Of a stretch of DNA of 64,000 bases, positions 24,501 to 37,640 are shown piece by piece. The translations under genes were made by a program, and so were the position numbers. Origin of the DNA: Cryptomeria japonica. Its lineage: Eukaryota; Streptophyta; Pinopsida; Cupressales; Cupressaceae. The stretch's first letter is position 1. Every line of letters begins with the position of its first letter. The stretch is taken from the NCBI RefSeq assembly GCF_030272615.1, contig NC_081410.1, positions 193,277,619 to 193,341,618 on the forward strand. Direction: 5' to 3'. The notes under the pieces are model-generated. The model did not search any database and was not told where the DNA came from. It was given only the letters and a program-made list of their open reading frames with translations.

Positions 24501-24727
24501 TTAGCAAGGTCATTTGCTATGAAGGATTTGGGTGCAGCTAAGAAAATTCTTGGTATGAGGATTTCACGGGATGAGAAAAATGGAACATTAACTTTATCCC
24601 ATGTGAGAATATAAAGAAGGTGTTGAAAAGATTTAACATGCAGAATTCAAAAGCAGTTAGTACACCTTTGGCTAGTCATTTCAAATTGACTAAGGAGATG
24701 TGTCCAAAGACATAGGAAGAGGTAAAA
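21599..24727 (+). pseudogene. Copia gag-pol pseudogene
   Basis: The frame opens MEETKFKVEKFNG at 21599, the usual copia gag start. The gag body is followed by CWYCGEPGHLKKDC at about 22316-22358 (CCHC knuckle, nucleic acid binding). The protease motif VIDSGASFHAT starts near 22478. Integrase pieces include HLDVWGPA (22950), then TPQENGVSKRMNRTIMEH (about 23240) and FGCEAFVHV (about 23450). Reverse transcriptase has FSRVVKMTSIRIVL (about 24102), QLDVK (24175), YGLKQAP (24297) and the catalytic YVDDMLVVG (24438). Reading ends near VSTPLASHFKL and MCPKT at about 24710. Stops occur about every 50-100 codons and the frame changes several times. Confidence 0.8.
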
Positions 24728-26700
24728 TTGTCAAAATTTGGCAAGTTGAAAATGGGGCATATTTTTTAGGCAACATAGATTTTCGTATAGTTATATGGAT
24801 CTGTATGACCATACCACCATTAATACTCCATGCAGGTCTACTAGTCAACCATAGAAATGTAGGTTCAAAAATTTTGCATTTTTTTTATGTAAAATTTTAA
24901 TTTTTTTTGCAAATGTTTTTTGAATTTTTCTCAAATAAATTTGTGCATAGATTTGCGCAGGGAAGGACATTTGTTGAGCTTAGCCATATATTAAATCAAC
25001 CTACACATGCAGGCATGTTGTCAACATTCCCAAGGTAGAGAATAGTCCACCAACTAACATATTCCTTCTTAGATTTTAGTCATTTCATCAAAGAATATTT
25101 CAGCTGACTTTACTTGGCAATAGGGAATATTTTTGAGAATCCATTTTTGGAACCCATTTTTGGCTTTTTGACCTATGCTCAGTTTTTTGGTCATACAGAC
25201 TTGAAATCATGCAAATGAGATATCATTGAAAAATTGGTTCTAGTACCGATCTAATGGTGTTGGTAATTTTTTAAGGTTCTACTCCAAATTTTAAAACCAA
25301 TCTTGTGAAGTTAGATCTTCAGTTTCACATTTTTGGTGCCATATTTTGCACGTGGACTCTATTTTTGCAAACGAGTAGGAATTTGAAAGGTGGTGGAGTC
25401 CTCTACGCATATCTCAAATCCAATTTTCTAGAATTTTTCCCAGGTTCATAGGTTTTTCTATTCATCCTTCTATAATCAACCTGGCAAAAAATATTTATGA
25501 GTCCTGGCAAAAAGGCATCTTGACACATCTTAGGTGGCTTGATTTTTTCCCTTATATATATGGACTCATCCCTCAACCAGCCTCGGAGAGGGGTAAGCAT
25601 GCTTGGAGTATCATTAATGACCATGTTTTAGGAGTAATTGGTTCTAGTGTTGATTTTGACACTGTGTGATTTATTGGACATTGATTGTCCCTACACACTT
25701 TGGAATCACCTTTGGGAGATATATATAAAACCTCATATCTCTCTATTTCTAGAGGATCTTGTAGTAGATTGTCTTTTTCCCCTTGCAGATGCATATTGTA
25801 TACACTATGGTCATGGTACTTTTGAGATTCTTGAGTATATCACAAGTCTTTCATGTCCTTATGGGTTAGAGCTTGTCTCTCAACTCTCACTCCTAAAATT
25901 GAGATATTATCTCAATATTTATTTATGTTTTTTTTTATGACCTTGCCATTGGTGCATGCATGGCTTCCATTGATTCAATTCAATAGGTTGATAGTTCCTT
26001 TCCAATTTTTTTCTTTTTGGGATGAGTACTTGTCAGATATTGTAGGGTTATTTGATAAATCACAAACTCCATACATTAGGGACATCATTGAGGATATTCT
26101 ATTCCTCTTTGATGGCATCTTGAGTATTTATATCATCCCATATTCAGTACCTTTAGAGGTTTTTCATTAGGTTATATTCACGGTTGTTTGGATTTACTTC
26201 ATTTGATCTGGCATATCACGATTCAAACATGTGGATAGTTGAGCAACCTTCCATGACTCACACCATGAGACTATTCCTTCCACTTCCTTTCATGGATTTG
26301 CTTCTACCTTGGTTATTTTATTTCTCTCTTCCCAAGGGGTGGAATGTGGTTGTCCACTCTTGGATCTTCATTAGTTTCATCCTCGAGCTTTCATCTTTGA
26401 CATTGGAGCCTTTGTATTGTGGGGGGTACATCATCTCTTCTTTTCTCCAGGTACATTTGGTGTTCTTAATGCTTAATCACGTGTACTCTTTTTTGTCATT
26501 TATTTTTCTATCTTTTGGAGAGTATTTTTCTCCCACTGGTTTTTTCTCCTTTTCTCCATTTGTGAGAGTTACATTTCTTTGTACATGGGTGCCTAGTCAA
26601 GCCTTGTTTCCAAGACCCATTCATGTTTGCATCTTTACATTCATCATTATATTTTTAGCTCCTCCCTAAGTTAATCTAAAGGGGAGGTATAGGAGTAAGT
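24728..26700. other. Unresolved old repeat with a TATA-like site
   Basis: No recognisable protein. It contains T-rich tracts (24880-24920) and a TATA-like box CTTATATATATGG at 25550-25563. A long pyrimidine-rich segment (25640-26670) follows, in which plus-strand open frames are hydrophobic and look accidental. A purine tract AAAGGGGAGG at 26680-26689 resembles a polypurine tract. This could be an LTR-element remnant, but no LTR pair was found. Confidence 0.35.
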
Positions 26701-29480
26701 AGGACAATATATAATTATTTAATTAATTAGGTCTTTTAATTACTTTGTTCACTTAAGAAAAACTTAGGTGTTTTTAACTTTTATTTAATCAAGCTAATAA
26801 TAGCTTAAGTTGTCTCGTTCATTATGATTGTGACACTTAGAACTAACTAATTTAATCATGCTTTAGAGTTTTGCATCCAGGATTTCATTCGTCCTTTCAT
26901 AAGGATTCATTCATCTATTCTTTGTAAGCATAATCTTTATGTGCAATCAATACAAAATTATCAAGTTGTACTAAGAAAATTATCCTTGATTTCTCAATGT
27001 GATAGGTGGTGTGCTTATAGAGGATTATTGGCTTGTGATGCTAGATCATCAACTTCTATAGAGTTCTCCATCTCTTGCATTTGGAATAAAAGAAGGTTTA
27101 TAGATCACTTGTGGGATCCAAGTGACACATTTTAAGTCAAGATTGTGGATGGTGGACAAATGGAGAAAGTCACCTTGGGGTGTTTAATTCTAGATATTGG
27201 CAAAGAAAATAGGTATCATTTTAATGTTCAATATTTTGTCACTAAGTTGTGGTGTTTTTTATATCAAGCTATAATCAAGTTGTATGGTTTATGAAAGATG
27301 AGACATTACAAGTTCTTAGCATCATGGAGTTCAAGAAAGAAGAGATAAAAATTCAAGGCATTGAAGAAGGGGATCCAATAGATGAAATGGTTGTGTGGAT
27401 GGAAGACCATTGGGTGATAATTGTATCATTTACTAAAGGTGTGATGCCTCATAAAAATATTGTTTGGTTTAATTTGGATGTGTTCAACATTACACTCATA
27501 TGAAGGTATAAAAAAAAAATTGTAATATAGAACTTTCTTGAGAATCGCCAATTTGACATAATAAGAATGAGCATTGGTTGTAATAGACATGACCCATGGA
27601 CCACTTTGAGTATGGTTCGTGATATTATATTTATTTCCCTTGATATTTCCAACACCATAGACACTTTCTTTGTAGCCAAAGAAGAGTTTTCAACCCACCA
27701 TCATTACTAAGGTCTTTGCAAGTGGCACAAGGTGAGTTCCCACCATGATATTTATGAGCCTAAGAAAAAGGACGTAGTGTTATTGCCATGGTATGATTTT
27801 TCCACTATTCACTTGCGTAATTTCATGCATTCAACTGATTTTACCTTCAAATAATAGATATAGGCATGCAAATTTTAGGAATACCTCATTGCTTAATGTG
27901 GTATTTAGGAGTTCTTGGCTACTAGGGTTAGTAAGTACCATCATTTTAGCCTATATAGTGTTGTTTTGGTAGAAATTTCAAGTTGATATATGATTGTTGA
28001 AGACTCTTTAAAAACCACATACAATTTGATACATGTCATTTTCTAGATTGTAGATCTAGAGGTATCATGGTAAGATATATTATAACATTTGTCACTTTTA
28101 TTTAGGTTACTTTTAGATAGAGGATTCCAACATGTCAAAGAGTTGAAAATTAATTTTAAGGACATTATCACTTACTAAGTCTCAAACATTGATTTGAGAA
28201 TAAGTTATTTTTTAATATGTTTTTACAAGGAACATGTTAAAAATACATTTTTTAGAGGCTTCATGAGATACATTGTTTTTTTTGTTTATGACATTTAATG
28301 CTCTAGCTACTTTCAAATTCATGGTAAAATAGGTAAAATAGGTGGATCAAAAGAGGATTCAAATTTTTCTAGTTTTGTTATTCACTATCATTCTAACCTT
28401 GTTGAGAATATTATTTAGTATATGTAGCCATGAGAGGAGGTTTGGTAAGGATTTTTCATATGTGGAAACACCCTTAACCAACATGAAAAAGAAATGAGCT
28501 TCTACTTGGAATAGAATAGAAGAAACTTTGGATAGTATTTATAATGTAATCATCTCATATTAATTATTTTCTATTTTAGGTTTTTCACAACCATTTTCTA
28601 TAGAATTTGATGCTTTTAGCAATGGAGTTGAATTGATTATAATGAAAAAGAGGAAATTCATAGAAATTAAGAGCATGAATTTCAAAGATGTAGAAAATCT
28701 TGAGCTTCTTATTGTATGATGGGGAGGTAGTTTCCATCATATGTATGCTTTGTAAAAAAAAAAAATTGGTTTGTGGTAAATTTGTGGTGGAGATAAATCA
28801 CAAGGGACCAAATTTCTCCTTGAATCAACTTGATTTGATTGATGGGCAAAAAATGGGGTGATAAAAGTCCAAGAATATGATTTGTATGTAGAGGGGGAAA
28901 GAAATGTGATTTTTGATGTACTTTACATAATGCATATTGTTGGTTCTATTAATGTTATTTTTGGTCATAGGAAGATTTCTATCACGATAGAACATGCCAA
29001 GTATACATATGTTGCTAACAACTTGAGTGGATATATGAAAGATAACAAGTATGTGCTAGTAGATGATCTCACTTGGTATAAGATTATGACCTTTCTAGTG
29101 ATTGAATCTAAAATGAAGTAAAATATTTTGAAAGCTTTGCATGACAATCAAGGTTAGGCATTTTAGATCTTACAATATTTGTAGTTCTAAACAAGAGAGA
29201 TTCTCATGGAGGAGGTTTGAGGAGGAAATTTTGAAACACCCTAGAGATTACATCATCTTCCTTTAGAGAGATAAAGAAAGATTTTTGTATAATTTTGTTG
29301 TGGCCATTCTTACTACTTTTTAAAGGTTGGAAAAGTGTGTACAATAAATTTATCTTTATTATTCCAAAGATACATGATAAAGGTAATAGTTATGTCGTGG
29401 ATGGGCTTGGTGAGCATGCCTATATTTTTATTATCTATTTGAATTTAGAAAATAATTTGGTTGAAATATTATTCAAGAAG
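26701..29480. other. Old decayed sequence with short unrecognised coding-like stretches
   Basis: Short plus-strand open stretches at 26941-27135, 27249-27503 and 28858-29121 have a coding-like composition; examples are EEGDPIDEMVVWMEDHW and DVLYIMHIVGSINVIFGH. I cannot assign them to a family. They are the target into which half-LINE #2 inserted. They may be one old retroelement polyprotein continuing after 30590. Confidence 0.3.
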
Positions 29481-30589
29481 GTGTTTATGTTTTTTATTAA
29501 GAAAGCAACAAAAAACAAGGGTGTTGAACCTTAATACAAGAGCTCGCAAATAGTAAGAGATACAACAAAATAGGGATGCAATCCCCGAAAAAAACAAGGT
29601 CGAACAAGTAAAAAAGGAAAAAACCTGTCAAACCAGCAACAACCCAAACCCAACTCAAGGAAGGGGGGAGACACCCGAGCCTTGGCAAGGAGGGGTTTGG
29701 GGGAGTGGGGAGGAATTCCCCTTCTACTTGTGATAAACCACGGTCTAGGAGATACTAGCATTAGGACCATCAAAAGAGAGGTCAAGTGGGGGGGACCCCA
29801 CAAGGTTACAGTTACAATCAATACCACCAACAAAGAGCTACAATAGAACAGTAGCAGGCTACTATAGAGGAACAACACCAACAATAGAACCAGTAGGAGT
29901 AGAACGGAGTTACAAAACAGGAGCAATAGGAGTTGAATCCTCAAGGATGAAAGAAGTCACAATAGAGGCATCGATAGTAGCTTCACCAACAATAAGAGAT
30001 ATCTCATCCTCCTGAGAGGAGCCAACAAAGTCAAAATCAAAAGCATAGATAGTCAAGTGATCAGTTCTAGAATCCTTCCACCAAGTAGAAGCACCTTTGT
30101 GATGTGGAATAGAGAAATTTGAAGCTAAATGACCCGTAGATAAGCATTTCCAATAGTGAAAGGGGAGGCCCTCAAAATCCAACGGTTGGGTCCAAGGCCT
30201 ATCCCCAACCTTAAGAACCACATCCCCCAGGAGAGGCGAAGAGATGTCAATATCTACTAAGATGTGAGCAAAGGTGGAGTGACCCATTGAAGATGTGGCA
30301 TCATCAACCTTCAATAAATGACTAAAAGAGTTACCAATGGCCTCGTACCAAGAATGCTCCCAAAAATGAAGGGGAAGATTCGAAATGCGAGCCCAAATCA
30401 GATGCACATTAAGTGGTTCAGTAAGAGGGTTAAAAGAAATTTCCCAAGGCTTAACAGAGAGAGAGTGAACTCCCCAAGCCCACAACTTGCCCAAAATCAA
30501 ATCAAAATCAGATGAAAAGGCAAAAAAAGTAATGAAAAAGCCTTCAACACAAGGAAAGAGCTCAATACTATGAGGAAAGTGTTTATGTT
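29481..30589 (-). mobile_element. ORF1-only half-LINE #2, 5'-truncated, with TSD
   Basis: GTGTTTATGTT is repeated exactly at 29481-29491 and 30579-30589 and flanks a minus-strand element of about 1.09 kb. As in half-LINE #1, the 3' end abuts the left TSD with a TTAATAAAAA tail, and the coding part is ORF1 only. The 5' end is truncated inside ORF1 at about 30570, where homology to half-LINE #1 (about 11110) stops. That is the normal outcome of incomplete target-primed reverse transcription. The two copies align from the A-rich tail through the ORF1 C-terminus to the DUF4283 region. Confidence 0.8.
29531..30570 (-). pseudogene. LINE ORF1 pseudogene (DUF4283 and knuckle), half-LINE #2
   Basis: From the truncated 5' end the minus strand reads the end of the DUF4283 domain: LGKLWAWGVHSLSVKPW, then WARISNLPLHFWEHSWYEAIGN (30500-30320). 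The knuckle region follows (LDFEGLPFHYWKCLSTGHLA, about 30185-30125), with one zinc-binding cysteine changed to tyrosine. A long variable tail continues to DLSFDGPNAS near 29790-29765. An open frame of 196 codons covers 29910-30500, then the frame is broken. In the family this is the RNA-binding ORF1 product. The stretch 29531-29900 is equivalent to the C-terminal tail of half-LINE #1. Confidence 0.75.
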
Positions 30590-31891
30590 ATATAGAAGGA
30601 ATAGGAGATTTTTTCGTAGCTTTTAGCAAACAATATCTCTCTTGACAGGCAAAAGGTTGAAATTAAATGGACATTACCATTTGATTTATGATATTGGCAT
30701 GTATGAACATTTGACTATATGGGAATGCATAGTATTCTTTAGCAGGAGGTACATCATCTATCAAGTATGGGAGTCAAGCTCTATGGGCAATATAGAATGA
30801 CTCATCACACTGACACAATGATTCTTGAGCTTCATAGTTTGCAATTGCTTGAGGATGAGCAATTTTGGAAAGGACAGGCTTATAATGTCTCAAATTTAAT
30901 TACTTCAATTTCATAGAAAAAGTACTCATTATAACTGTAATGGTGAAAAAATAGAGTTTCCACCATTAGATGTATAAAAACTACTAATTTTTGCTTAGGG
31001 GTCATTACATTAGGGAAAGATAGGAATTAGATAGATCTAAACCTAAGAGGTCTAAATGCTAATCTAAGTCCAGGGGATGTTGAATGTGCCTCTTCTTTCC
31101 CTTGAGTTGAACTAATTTGTTGAAGATAGTGAAATTGAGGTGAATGTGTTGGAATTGAAGTAAAAATGCGTGAATAGTGAGCTAGAGTCATCAGATCAAG
31201 CCACAAACCTGGACCTGAGGTTTGTAAGAGGATTCAGATCTGTTCCCAGACGGAGCTCCTGATTTGTCAAGACCGATGTGATGGTCGTTCTAGTCCTCCG
31301 CACTTTTCACACTCCAATGGGGGATCGATTTGTCTCTGTAAATAAAGATTATTCTAAAGATCGGAGCTCTGTACCTACTTCCTACACACAGAAAGAAGGA
31401 GAAATAGGCTGGAAATAAGGGTTTGCCTAAGTCAAACCCCAATTTAGGAATTAACCTTGAATGAAATATTGTAAATACTGAAATAAATAATGAAAGGATA
31501 TACCTCAAATCTCTAGTGATTCAGATAATAATACTTTGCTTCTTGAATGTAATCACATATATTGTATGAAATGGCGTGAACATGACAAAGCCCTAATCAC
31601 ACACATATGCTTGCATATGAATGTTGTAATTTTCTCCACAACAGTTGAATGAAGAATATACAGGCTTGAAGACCTATGAAAATGCTTGATAATGAATGCT
31701 TCAATTCTTGAATGTTTGATTGCTTGAATGGAATGCTAGTTATGAAACTAGGCTGATCAAATGCCTTTATACATGAGTATCTAGGTCAATTTACCGATTA
31801 GGCTGACCTTCAACAATCATATAGAGCCACCAAATTCATTTCCCAATGAAGAGATGGGTCTCATCCCTCCCTTGAAAATTGGGCCACATTG
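30590..31891. other. Gene-free old repeat, possibly a minus-strand LTR
   Basis: No coding signal. At 31190-31400 lies a GC-richer block (GTCCTCCGCAC, GGGGGATCGATTTGTCTCTG). It shares an ordered set of short words with the right end of the window (about 63820-63990). On the minus strand CATGTATAAAGGC (about 31780-31765) is a TATA-like motif. The same repeat seems to continue beyond the solo LTR at 32393. Confidence 0.35.
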
Positions 31892-31896
31892 AGGGG

Positions 31897-32387
31897 TGTT
31901 GGATTTTGCCAAGATCAAGAGGTCAATGAAATGTACAAGATAGAGACACAATATAGGACAAGAATAAACTGTATTCTCATCAATAGAAAATGATCAACAA
32001 TCAACTGGATTATCACCAATACAATGAATAGAGGCTTGCTTATATAGGCAAGGCCATATGGATGTATGAGCACACAAATATGACATGTGGCTCAATAAGA
32101 AACAAGGGTAGGTAGGAAATAGGTGTGGGTAGGTAAGAGAAATAATATAATATTCCACATGAGGTGGATCACCCACCGAAGGTGGAATTATCACTCCACA
32201 ATAAGTGGATATGATAGTGTAATAACAAGATCAACACCATAAGAGGTGGAATTTCTCCTACACACACTATCCCAATGTGACACAAACACCCAAGTGTCTC
32301 ATATCCAAACTACTATGAAATGCATTATCCTAAGTAAACTTAAGTAAGTGTAATAATATCCATGATGAATAATTATTTACACCAACA
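31897..32387 (-). mobile_element. Solo LTR of 491 bp with perfect TSD AGGGG
   Basis: Starts TGTTGGATTTTG and ends TTTACACCAACA, giving perfect 6-bp inverted ends (TGTTGG/CCAACA). It is flanked by exact AGGGG repeats at 31892-31896 and 32388-32392. On the minus strand CTATATAAGC (32047-32038) is a good TATA box, followed by about 140 bp to the LTR end, so it is oriented minus. No internal domain or second LTR is present. The target sequence reads continuously across it. Confidence 0.88.
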
Positions 32388-32392
32388 AGGGG

Positions 32393-34400
32393 GACCAAGG
32401 CACTGGGTGCTTTGGTCCTCCTCAATCAAGGACCAAAATTAGGGTCTAAGGAGGAGGACACAAACCCAAGGGATCATTTGGTAGGTGTATGAAGCATAAA
32501 AGTTGGAATTAAGGCATTGAATGGACCCAGATAGGAGATGAGGGGGGGACGGACTAAAGTAGGAGCACAAACACAAGGTGTAAATGGACAAAGTGATTAT
32601 TTACAGTGCTACACTAATAATTTTTGTGGGTTAAGGAAGGAGTTTGAAAAATAATTTATTTAATATTTTGGACCCATGATTATTTAATATATTCAAGATA
32701 TTTAAATGGATCCACTTAAATATTAAATATATTTTATTATTTATTGGTGTTGGGAATTAAAAATGGAGTGTGGGGTTTCTTATGGCGCAATTCATAACTC
32801 TCAAGATCATGTTGCACCTTATTCTAGAATATTCAATGAAATTTGTGACATATTTTATAACAAGTTATCATAGTGGGAGTTATTTTTAATTTTAGAGAAG
32901 AATCTTGAAAGTGTCATTTTAGTGAGCATCTTTGGAGGAAAATCAATGAAAACCATATTATTTATTTATTTTTCAAGTGGAATTTGTTTGAATTTTCTCC
33001 TCTATATTTTTAGACAAATTTAGAGTTATTGCATCTCTTTTCATCTAACCATTGAAGATTGGTGATCACTATACAAAAATCCATTAATATTTGGTATCAT
33101 AGAATAAAATTTCTTTGGTACATGAGGGTAATCTCTTCCAGGGATTTGCAATGGAGCTTCAATAAGTGAAAATTTCTACTAGTTTCAATGTTGATATTTG
33201 ATTTTAGTAGTGCTTTAGGTGTTTCTTATATTATAGATTTATTTTTTATTTGTTTTTACTATTCATAATCTATCCCAAGAGCTAGAGTTTCCAACTTTCC
33301 AGTTTGGCAATGTTCTTACAAATGGAGGGTTTCAAAGTGTGTTGTGTGAGCATATTGCAGAGTGATATTTTTAGATTTATTTGCACTTTTTATTTTTGTT
33401 ATTGTGACTTTACACGAGTCCTATTTTTATATACTTGAATTAATATTAAATAGTGTTCATATTTTTCCATTTCTATGTTTATAGGTGAAATTGGGTGTTA
33501 TGAAAATGTTGGCCTTCTATGCAGATTGGTGCTTATATATATCATGATGCTCTATAGTGGTAACTTTTAACTATATTTTTACCTAAAATTTTGAATCATA
33601 CAAATTGGGCAAGCTCATATTTCATCATTTTGATCATTTTCAAAGGATCTGGGAATAGTAAAATTGATAGTTTCATACGCAAATTTGTGTTCGTTGTGAA
33701 TCTAATAATTGTATAGTATAAAATAGCTACAGACCTTTGTTTTTTTATTTTTTAAATATTTACCAATATATTCAGTTTGGTGAAGTTTCCCTTTGATTTG
33801 GTTATCAATTTCTCATTTTTGAGTACAATTGTGTAGTGAATATTTTATACTTTGTGAGAATAAAAATGTATTTACAAACTTCAACTTAAAAAAAAATAAA
33901 ATATGTGGGACATTTTAGCATCATGCATCTTATTCTTATATGTATAAATTTTGACTCTATTTCCCAATGGAATAGGCACATATTTGGAAATCCAAATAAT
34001 CCATCCTTTTTCAAGAATAATGCATAGCATAAGGTTTATATAACCTATAGTGTATATTCCATTGCTTAATAAATACATATAATTGTGAATCATTCAGGTA
34101 ACATTTATAGAGGGGTGTATATTATGTCTTAATCTTGTAATTATGCATTGAAATATAGTTTGAGATTGAACACATATTTAGTAATAGTAAATGGTGTAAT
34201 TTTTTTCTCATCCATTATTTACTTTCAAGTTAATGATATTTTTTGCAAGTAGCCAATAATTTATATACTCAATTAAAAAAATTGGGGTCTATTATACATT
34301 AGCTGTAGCAACCAATCGGTTTATTATATTGTTTCAACATTTTTTATATTCTTGCAAGGAATACTTTATAAAATCCCTCTTAGGTTCAAATAAGCCCAAA
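32393..34400. other. AT-rich gene-free region
   Basis: The first 250 bases continue the old repeat that carries the solo LTR (GGACCAAG words, purine-rich). The rest is AT-rich with no coding signal, RNA gene or repeat border that I can support. Confidence 0.5.
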
Positions 34401-36450
34401 GTGAAAGTGAGTTTACCCCTCACAAGAATCAGTATCTAGTTGCCCATGTATTGTCGATGAGTCTCTACCCTTAAATTATATGGGCTCCAAGATTGGTCAT
34501 ATTCTAAGAATATGTTAATGAAGTTTTGAGATCCAACAAATGACATCATTATAAGGGAGAATTAAATAGGTTCAAGGTTCTCTAATGACTTTACTACTAG
34601 ATTCACCCAAAAATATATTTTTTAGCTTAGAGATTAATTATGCTACAAGAATCGTCTTTGAAAGAGTGGTGATTATTGCTTTAAAGATCAAGTTGGTGTT
34701 GACTATTTAACCTATTAATATGATCCCAAGCCACATTTGAAGAAGGTGTAACAAATAATGGATACGATACATAATATTTTTCTTGTTCTCTAAGGATAAA
34801 GTTTCTTTCACAAAAAAGAAGTGTGCCTTTAGAAGAGATGCATAGTTCGTTCATGCTTGAATCTATGAACATGTAAATCATGGATCCATGGTATAAATAT
34901 TATCCTAGAGATACTCCTTCACCTATTTGATCTTATACATCTAGTATTAGGCACGCTAAAGAATATGATAATCATGATTCTATAGTGATGCCTCTTCTAT
35001 TTATGTCAGCAGTTGCACCTTATCCAAATCTAAATGCATCCAGGAAAGAGTAAGATAACATTAAGAGATAGCAAAAGGAAATTAAAAACCAAAATAGGAT
35101 TCTTTAATGTGATTTGTATTCTAAACCCCAACTTATTGCTACTCAAAATTAGAAATCTTGACCTCCCATTGTCCCACTTGATAATATTTAAATAAGTAGT
35201 TAACTTAATTCTAGATAACCTATAACATGAAATTGTGTTGGAAATAATCTAAAAGAAAATGCCTACATCTAATGGGCTTGACAACTAGTACAGGAATATG
35301 CATGTTGAATTATTTGAAGGTTTAATAGTCAAGTTTCAATTTGAAGCTGAAGATATGTTGATGAGGTTCTTTGTTAGTTCATTTTACATGAACATAAGGA
35401 GATGGTTTAGTAGATTTTTATAAATTACTTATCCTCTTGGAGAGACCTTATGACTACCTTTCATGATAAAAACACTTGTGATGTTAACTTTATTATTCTT
35501 ATCCCAAAACTACTAAATACCAAGGGGTGGGGAGGGGGGTCCACGTCATCTTTTAAACATAGGTTTTCTAATATATTTTCTAGTATCTTAAGTGATTTTA
35601 GCCTAATATACCTACATGTATTGATATATTTTTCAAGGCTTATAAGGTTGGTTTGAGTCTAGTTCTCAAAGGCATGAAGACTACTAGAATTCTCCAAACC
35701 AATGAGGTGAGTTGATTTTATTGAAGAGATGAGACATGAATACATAATCAATTTACTGTCTTGAAATACAAATAATGTTATGGATGGATTAACTACTTCA
35801 AATAATAATGTTGAAGATGTTATGTGTGTTAATGAGGCTTATAAAGTAGAAAATCAAAATGCATTCTATAATAGAGAAGTTGAAAATGTATGAAATTGTA
35901 ACCCATGATAGTCATATATATGTAATTGATGTATTTAAAAGTTTTTAGTGTGATAAATCAACTCTTTGGATTATTCATGTTGATAATATGCATACAAATG
36001 CTCAAGTGAAGGAGCACTATAGCTACATTCATTATGTATTTCTTGTCTTTGTTCCATGTAGAGTGATGACACCAATGGTTCCTCTGTAGCACATATTTTC
36101 TCTCATGAGCATGATATGTAAGATTCTATTTCATGGGATGAATATGTTCATAATGATGACAATATACATAAATTTTTAATTGTATCAATTGGTTCTTATG
36201 GATGATAGTGTTGAAGATGTGTATGCAGATATGTCAAATAAAGAACAAGAATGCGACTTCTTGTTTTATCAACTCACTTGCTTTGTTTTCCTTGAGGATA
36301 CAAAGGTGACTCTTGTGCGCATGAGGATGGGATTATTGAATCTTCACTTGATAATGAAAATATCGATGTACACATGAATGTGCAATCTAGGGTTTTTACT
36401 CTTGAAGATAATTTATTAAGTAGCAAAGCTTAGGTGTTTCCCTTTTACGC
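34400..36450 (+). pseudogene. Decayed Ty3/gypsy gag-like region
   Basis: The best part is about 35340-35660. One frame has DMLMRFFVSSF and RRWFSRFL, and another, next in order, has LMTTFHDKNTCDVNF and FKHRFSNIFSSILSDF. The order and spacing match the retrotransposon gag domain of plant gypsy elements, in which a tryptophan is followed by a region guiding capsid assembly. Downstream pieces (TSNNNVEDVMCVNEAYKVENQ, about 35785-35850) fit the variable tail after gag. Upstream text (34900-35100) is hydrophilic and could be the gag N-terminus. Stops and frame changes are frequent, no pol motif follows, and no LTRs could be placed. Confidence 0.4.
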
Positions 36451-37640
36451 TAAATTTTTAAATGTTTATTTGAAATCATTTTTTTCAACTCGTCATAACT
36501 ATACAAATACTTATTAATGTTGTGTTTTTGTTCCCTCGTTATATTTAGAATTAGATATAACTCATTCCATGGAAGAAGTTGTTGTCAAAAATATTCTAAT
36601 GTCTTTTTAATTAGTGAGTATGTTACTATTGAGGGTTTTCTCTTTGAGTGAGATCTTATTATAAGTCTACTACAACAAGTTGCACTCAAAAAAATTATAA
36701 CTAAGAGGAAACTTGAAGAGCTAAAGTCTCATATATGTTTCCTCATGAAGATGATTTATTTGTTGATGATTTTACTATGGTCTTCGATCATGCATGTGGT
36801 TTGAACATGAAACAATGTATCAACACTTACAATGAAAGTTTGTGGTAGTAGATTTGCACCTATGAAGCAAATGAGCATGTAAGTGATCATAATATTTTTT
36901 GGCTTGGCATGAAAGTGATAGATTGCAAATCTTTAGTGGAAATTAAGTTTACCATGTTATGGTTTAGTTTGGGGACATACTTGATGTAGGAATTTTTAGT
37001 TGATTGTGCATGAAAATTATATTGTTTGTGCAAGGAAAAAGTTAGATCAAGTATACCTTACAAGTGTAAGACTTCTAAAGTTATTTTAAATTATCTAAAG
37101 TAGTTTACAACTATGTAGATTTTAGATAACAAAGAATATGATAATATTTTATCTCCTATTAAAATATAAAATAGGTTTTCAGCTCAATTGAACAAATATT
37201 GCAAGAGAACACCTCAAATGTTCATGAGTGTATGATAGTATGGTTCATGTTCACTTTATTTTGAGCTTCTTAACTATCATGGTAAACATAATTTTTGGAT
37301 TTAGTTTGGTGTATTGTACATTGGTGGTTTGTTTATTCACAAATGTACCAATTATTTAATTTTATAATTGAGAAAGTTGTACATTATTAGTTCTAGAGTT
37401 ACTAGCTCATCAAACTTGCATTTGATAGAGATGAGAGGATTTTAGCATTTTTTTTCCTTTGCTCTGTCTTGGAGTTTCGCTAAATTTTTTGGCATGCATC
37501 ATGGATTTGATACTACCTGTAACCATGCAAATGATTAGTTTTCATTATGTGCTTGGATGTCAAGAGATTCAACTTCTCAATATTGTGTATATATGTACAT
37601 ACTTTTTTATGTGTGCAAGAATTTATGTTTGTTGTTGGTC
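36451..37640. other. AT-rich gene-free region
   Basis: No feature recognised. It may be the remainder of the gypsy relic to its left. It ends at CCTAT (37641-37645), the left target-site duplication of the giant solo LTR. Confidence 0.45.

Larger units (their letters stand above)
21250..24727 (+). mobile_element. Ty1/copia element, truncated in the reverse transcriptase
   Basis: A 5' LTR remnant ends TTAACA at 21536 and is followed by a primer-binding site and a polyprotein in copia order: gag, CCHC knuckle, aspartic protease, integrase, reverse transcriptase. The coding sequence stops being recognisable at about 24727, before the RNase H domain, and no 3' LTR follows. The copy was therefore cut at its 3' end. 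The LTR start is not certain (somewhere near 21250-21270). Many stops and shifts make it inactive. Confidence 0.8.

Noticed and set aside
25638-26669. Long hydrophobic plus-strand frames that could be membrane proteins
   Set aside because: Overlapping frames, pyrimidine-rich DNA and no recognisable family; hydrophobicity follows from T-rich codons.
35521-35545. Polypurine tract GGGGTGGGGAGGGGGGT
   Set aside because: It is followed by gag-like sequence rather than an LTR, and no LTR pair could be placed around it.
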